A program made the position numbers and the translations under genes. 6,127 nt of DNA from Kocuria sp. (GTDB lineage Bacteria > Actinomycetota > Actinomycetes > Actinomycetales > Micrococcaceae), in assembly GCA_030453435.1 (NCBI GenBank), contig JAKDKI010000148.1:1-6127 (forward strand), written 5' to 3'. The notes under the pieces are model-generated. The model was not told where the DNA came from. It saw only the letters and a list, made by a program, of their open reading frames with translations, and searched no databases. Positions 4,849 to 6,127 of this stretch are shown in pieces; position 1 is the first letter of the stretch; each line of letters begins with the position of its first letter.

Positions 4849-5238
4849 ATGAGTTCTGCCCTGGAAAGACCGGCGGAGTCCCGACGGATACGCACCGCTT
4901 ATGCCAGCTCCTTCGTCTTGTGTCTCATCATTGGTCTGGTTGGCCTTGTCGCGTTGGTCCTGGGTGGGGCACCGAGTGATCCGGGCCCGGGCCAGGGTGC
5001 CGATCTCGGTCGCTTCCGGCTCATCGCGACGCTGGTTGCCGTCGCGTGCATGTCACTCTCGATTGCCGGGGCACTGCTGCTCCGGCGGAGGTGGCGGCGC
5101 CGTCGAGCCCGCCTCATCTTCGCCGTCCCGCCAAGCTGGCCAACGCCGCCGGAGCGGTGGTCACCTCCAGTCGGTTGGAGCCCCAGCTCAGAATTCCCAG
5201 AACCGCCGTCGGGCTGGCAGTTCTGGCGTGAACATTGA
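4849..5238 (+). CDS. Small two-helix membrane protein with Trp/Pro-rich C-terminal tail
   Basis: A 129-aa protein of unknown function. Two transmembrane helices are predicted at about 21-40 (SFVLCLIIGLVGLVALVLGG) and 57-78, joined by a short Gly/Pro/Asp-rich loop. A very basic stretch, RRRWRRRRAR (79-88), follows helix 2, so by the positive-inside rule both ends should be cytoplasmic. The tail at 94-126 repeats a Pro-Pro-x-Gly/Arg-Trp pattern (PPSWPTPPERW, SPPVGW, PPSGWQFW). Similar tails recur in small actinobacterial membrane proteins, from general knowledge, but I cannot name the family. The ATG at 4849 has GAGGGA about six to eight bases upstream. It is not in an operon with its neighbours. 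It looks intact and is the only undamaged non-IS gene with its own upstream region in the window. Confidence 0.75.
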   Translation: MSSALERPAESRRIRTAYASSFVLCLIIGLVGLVALVLGGAPSDPGPGQGADLGRFRLIATLVAVACMSLSIAGALLLRRRWRRRRARLIFAVPPSWPTPPERWSPPVGWSPSSEFPEPPSGWQFWREH

Positions 5239-5313
5239 GCCAGGCGTCAACGCCCCGTCGATTACGGCCCAGTTTTCAGCCGTCGTCGACACGTGGCGAA
5301 CCGTTCGGGGTCA

Positions 5314-5405
5314 CGCCCGCATCTGCCGCGTTGAGGGCGGGGACGCTCGCCCGCATCTGCCGCTGTAGGGGCGGGGACGCTCGCCCGGTCATGCCGCGAT
5401 GGGCG
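5314..5405. repeat. Tandem GC-rich hairpin repeat, two 34-bp units plus a degenerate third
   Basis: Unit 1 (5314-5347) and unit 2 (5348-5381) are both 34 bp and differ only at four positions in a central block; unit 3 (5382-5405) is a decayed partial copy. Each starts CGCCC and contains GGGCG, so each can fold as a stem of five pairs with a 14-16-nt loop. Alternatively, the identical 18-mer GGGCGGGGACGCTCGCCC at 5335-5352 and 5369-5386 folds as GGGCG/CGCCC with an 8-nt loop. It lies between convergent genes, where it could limit read-through. I do not recognise it as a named repeat family. Confidence 0.65.
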
Positions 5406-5446
5406 TGCGTTCTTGCCCGGTGAGCCATCGTCTACTGAGATAGCCC

Positions 5447-5475
5447 GTGTGCTCGTGGACCCGCCATGAGCACAC
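5447..5475. terminator. Probable bidirectional terminator between convergent genes
   Basis: GTGTGCTCGTGG at 5447-5458 pairs with CCATGAGCACAC at 5464-5475 over 12 pairs (one G-T) around the 5-nt loop ACCCG. It lies 34 bases past the chlorite dismutase stop and about 210 bases past the end of the plus-strand membrane-protein gene. No long T-run follows on either strand, as is common for actinobacterial terminators. A weaker competing pairing joins GACCCGCC at 5458-5465 to GGCGGGTC at 5503-5510. Confidence 0.6.
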
Positions 5476-5508
5476 TTGTCCTGTCGGCAGAGCCGGGAGC
5501 AGGGCGGG

Positions 5509-6048
5509 TCACCGCGCGAGGCGGATGTCGACATCTCGTTCTACGTAGCCCCACTCGGGGGTCGTGCGGAGTCGGTCTACGAGCTCCTCGAACGCGGGGG
5601 CGTCTTGGGGGGCGTACTCGAACCAGGCGAGGAAGTCGAAGGGCTCGCCCAGGTCATGGCCGTGGTAGAGCTGGCGCGCGACTGCCGGCAGGTACTCCAA
5701 CCCGACCGCGATGTGGTGGGAACTCTCCTCGAGGAGGTCACGGCGTTCGTCCTGAGCGAGCTGCCACCAAGCATCGGACTTGGTGATGGGGATGAGAGCC
5801 GCCCGGGTTGCTTCGGGCCGGCCGAGCTGTGGCTGCTTGGCGTCCAGTGCCTCCTGCTCCTCGCGTCGGGTGTAGCGCTTGTAGCTCGTCGTCCCGCGCA
5901 GCACCCAGGCCGCCTCGACGTCGCCTGCACGTGACCCGTCGAGCACGGCCAACCGTGAGACCACCGGCAAGGACGGACCAGTCACCGGCTCGATGCGTTC
6001 AACCTGCCAGGCGCCCACCCGGCCTCCGGCAAAGACGTTTAGCGGCAT
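5509..6048 (-). CDS. cld: Chlorite dismutase-like haem protein, short (dimeric) type
   Basis: Predicted chlorite dismutase-family haem b enzyme, which converts chlorite to chloride and oxygen. The product is 179 aa, the length of the short dimeric lineage and shorter than the coproheme decarboxylases (ChdC/HemQ) of the same superfamily. The C-terminal half carries the family signature: ALIPITKSDAWW (84-95), then SSHHIAVGLEYLPAVAR (109-125), and FDFLAWFEYAP (137-147). H112 fits the proximal haem ligand and R125 the distal arginine; their 13-residue spacing equals that of characterised chlorite dismutases (H114/R127 in Nitrobacter). The distal Arg argues against a ChdC role. No signal peptide is seen, so it is probably cytoplasmic. 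The ATG at 6048 has no ribosome site, and a TAACGT box ends 7 bases upstream, which suggests a leaderless mRNA. IS-A sits 24 bases upstream. The in vivo substrate is unproven. Confidence 0.88.
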   Translation of the reverse strand: MPLNVFAGGRVGAWQVERIEPVTGPSLPVVSRLAVLDGSRAGDVEAAWVLRGTTSYKRYTRREEQEALDAKQPQLGRPEATRAALIPITKSDAWWQLAQDERRDLLEESSHHIAVGLEYLPAVARQLYHGHDLGEPFDFLAWFEYAPQDAPAFEELVDRLRTTPEWGYVERDVDIRLAR

Positions 6049-6055
6049 GGAAACG

Positions 6056-6085
6056 ACGTTACCGCACCCCTGCGGAATTTGTCAA
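6056..6085 (-). promoter_or_regulatory. Candidate IS-hybrid promoter of the chlorite dismutase gene
   Basis: On the minus strand, TTGACA (6085-6080), a perfect -35 hexamer inside the IS-A right end, is followed after 18 bases by TAACGT (6061-6056), which fits TANNNT. Seven bases then separate it from the ATG, so transcription would start at or next to the start codon. The -10 was probably native; the IS appears to have replaced the original -35 side. This is a prediction from sequence only. Confidence 0.55.
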
Positions 6086-6127
6086 GGTAGTTGAGGCCGG
6101 TGGGTGTTAGGCGGCTAGCTCGATGCC
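6073..6127 (-). mobile_element. Right end of a second IS-A copy, running off the window
   Basis: These 55 bases are identical to 1221-1275: the right terminal repeat, the spacer and the last six codons plus stop of orfB (GIELAA, 6107-6127). Orientation is the same as IS-A, so its transposase frame points toward the chlorite dismutase gene. With IS-A it brackets 2763-6072 in direct orientation, the arrangement of a composite transposon or of recombination substrates. The remainder lies outside the window. Confidence 0.9.

Noticed and set aside
5314..5405. CRISPR array
   Set aside because: The units are contiguous with no unique spacers between them, and there are fewer than three full copies.

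Overview
The window is GC-rich DNA with GC-biased third codon positions, GTG/TTG starts, TANNNT-like -10 candidates and protein families typical of Actinomycetota (perhaps Micrococcales; the rank is a guess). It looks like an accessory, IS-remodelled region of a plasmid or genomic island.

Layout. (1) Bases 115-1220, minus strand: the remains of a heavy-metal operon, a CadD-type cadmium transporter missing its N-terminus, coupled by an ATGA overlap to a mobile-type lspA (signal peptidase II). (2) Bases 1221-2762, minus strand: an intact IS3-family element, called IS-A here. (3) Bases 2763-2936: a fragment of a small membrane-protein gene. (4) Bases 2937-4505, plus strand: a second, related but distinct IS3-family element, IS-B, flanked by a 3-bp GAA duplication. 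Removing IS-B restores the reading frame of the membrane-protein gene, whose 5' end lies at 4506-4551. (5) Bases 4552-5238: a non-coding stretch and a small two-helix membrane protein with a Trp/Pro-rich tail. (6) Bases 5239-5508: a convergent intergenic region with a GC-rich hairpin repeat and a strong terminator-like hairpin. (7) Bases 5509-6048, minus strand: a short chlorite dismutase-like gene. (8) Bases 6073-6127: the right end of another IS-A copy, identical to 1221-1275 over all 55 bases visible.

How it works together. Both IS elements carry the same expression device: orfA, then orfB in the -1 frame, a G_GGA_AAA slippery heptamer, a 5-nt spacer and a long hairpin, so an OrfAB transposase would be made by programmed -1 frameshifting. 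The hairpins have different sequences but the same position in both elements, the best evidence here for a conserved RNA signal. IS right ends carry an outward TTGACA; at the chlorite dismutase gene it lies 18 nt from a TAACGT box that ends 7 nt before the ATG, which suggests a hybrid promoter making a leaderless mRNA.

I found no wholly new defence or metabolic system. The noteworthy points are the paired frameshift signals, the decay of two genes by IS elements, the IS-abutted chlorite dismutase, a mobile LspA with a changed conserved residue, and the hairpin repeat. The window ends inside a repeat and IS-A lacks a target duplication, so the join between the cadD-lspA side and the rest may reflect recombination, deletion or a misassembly.
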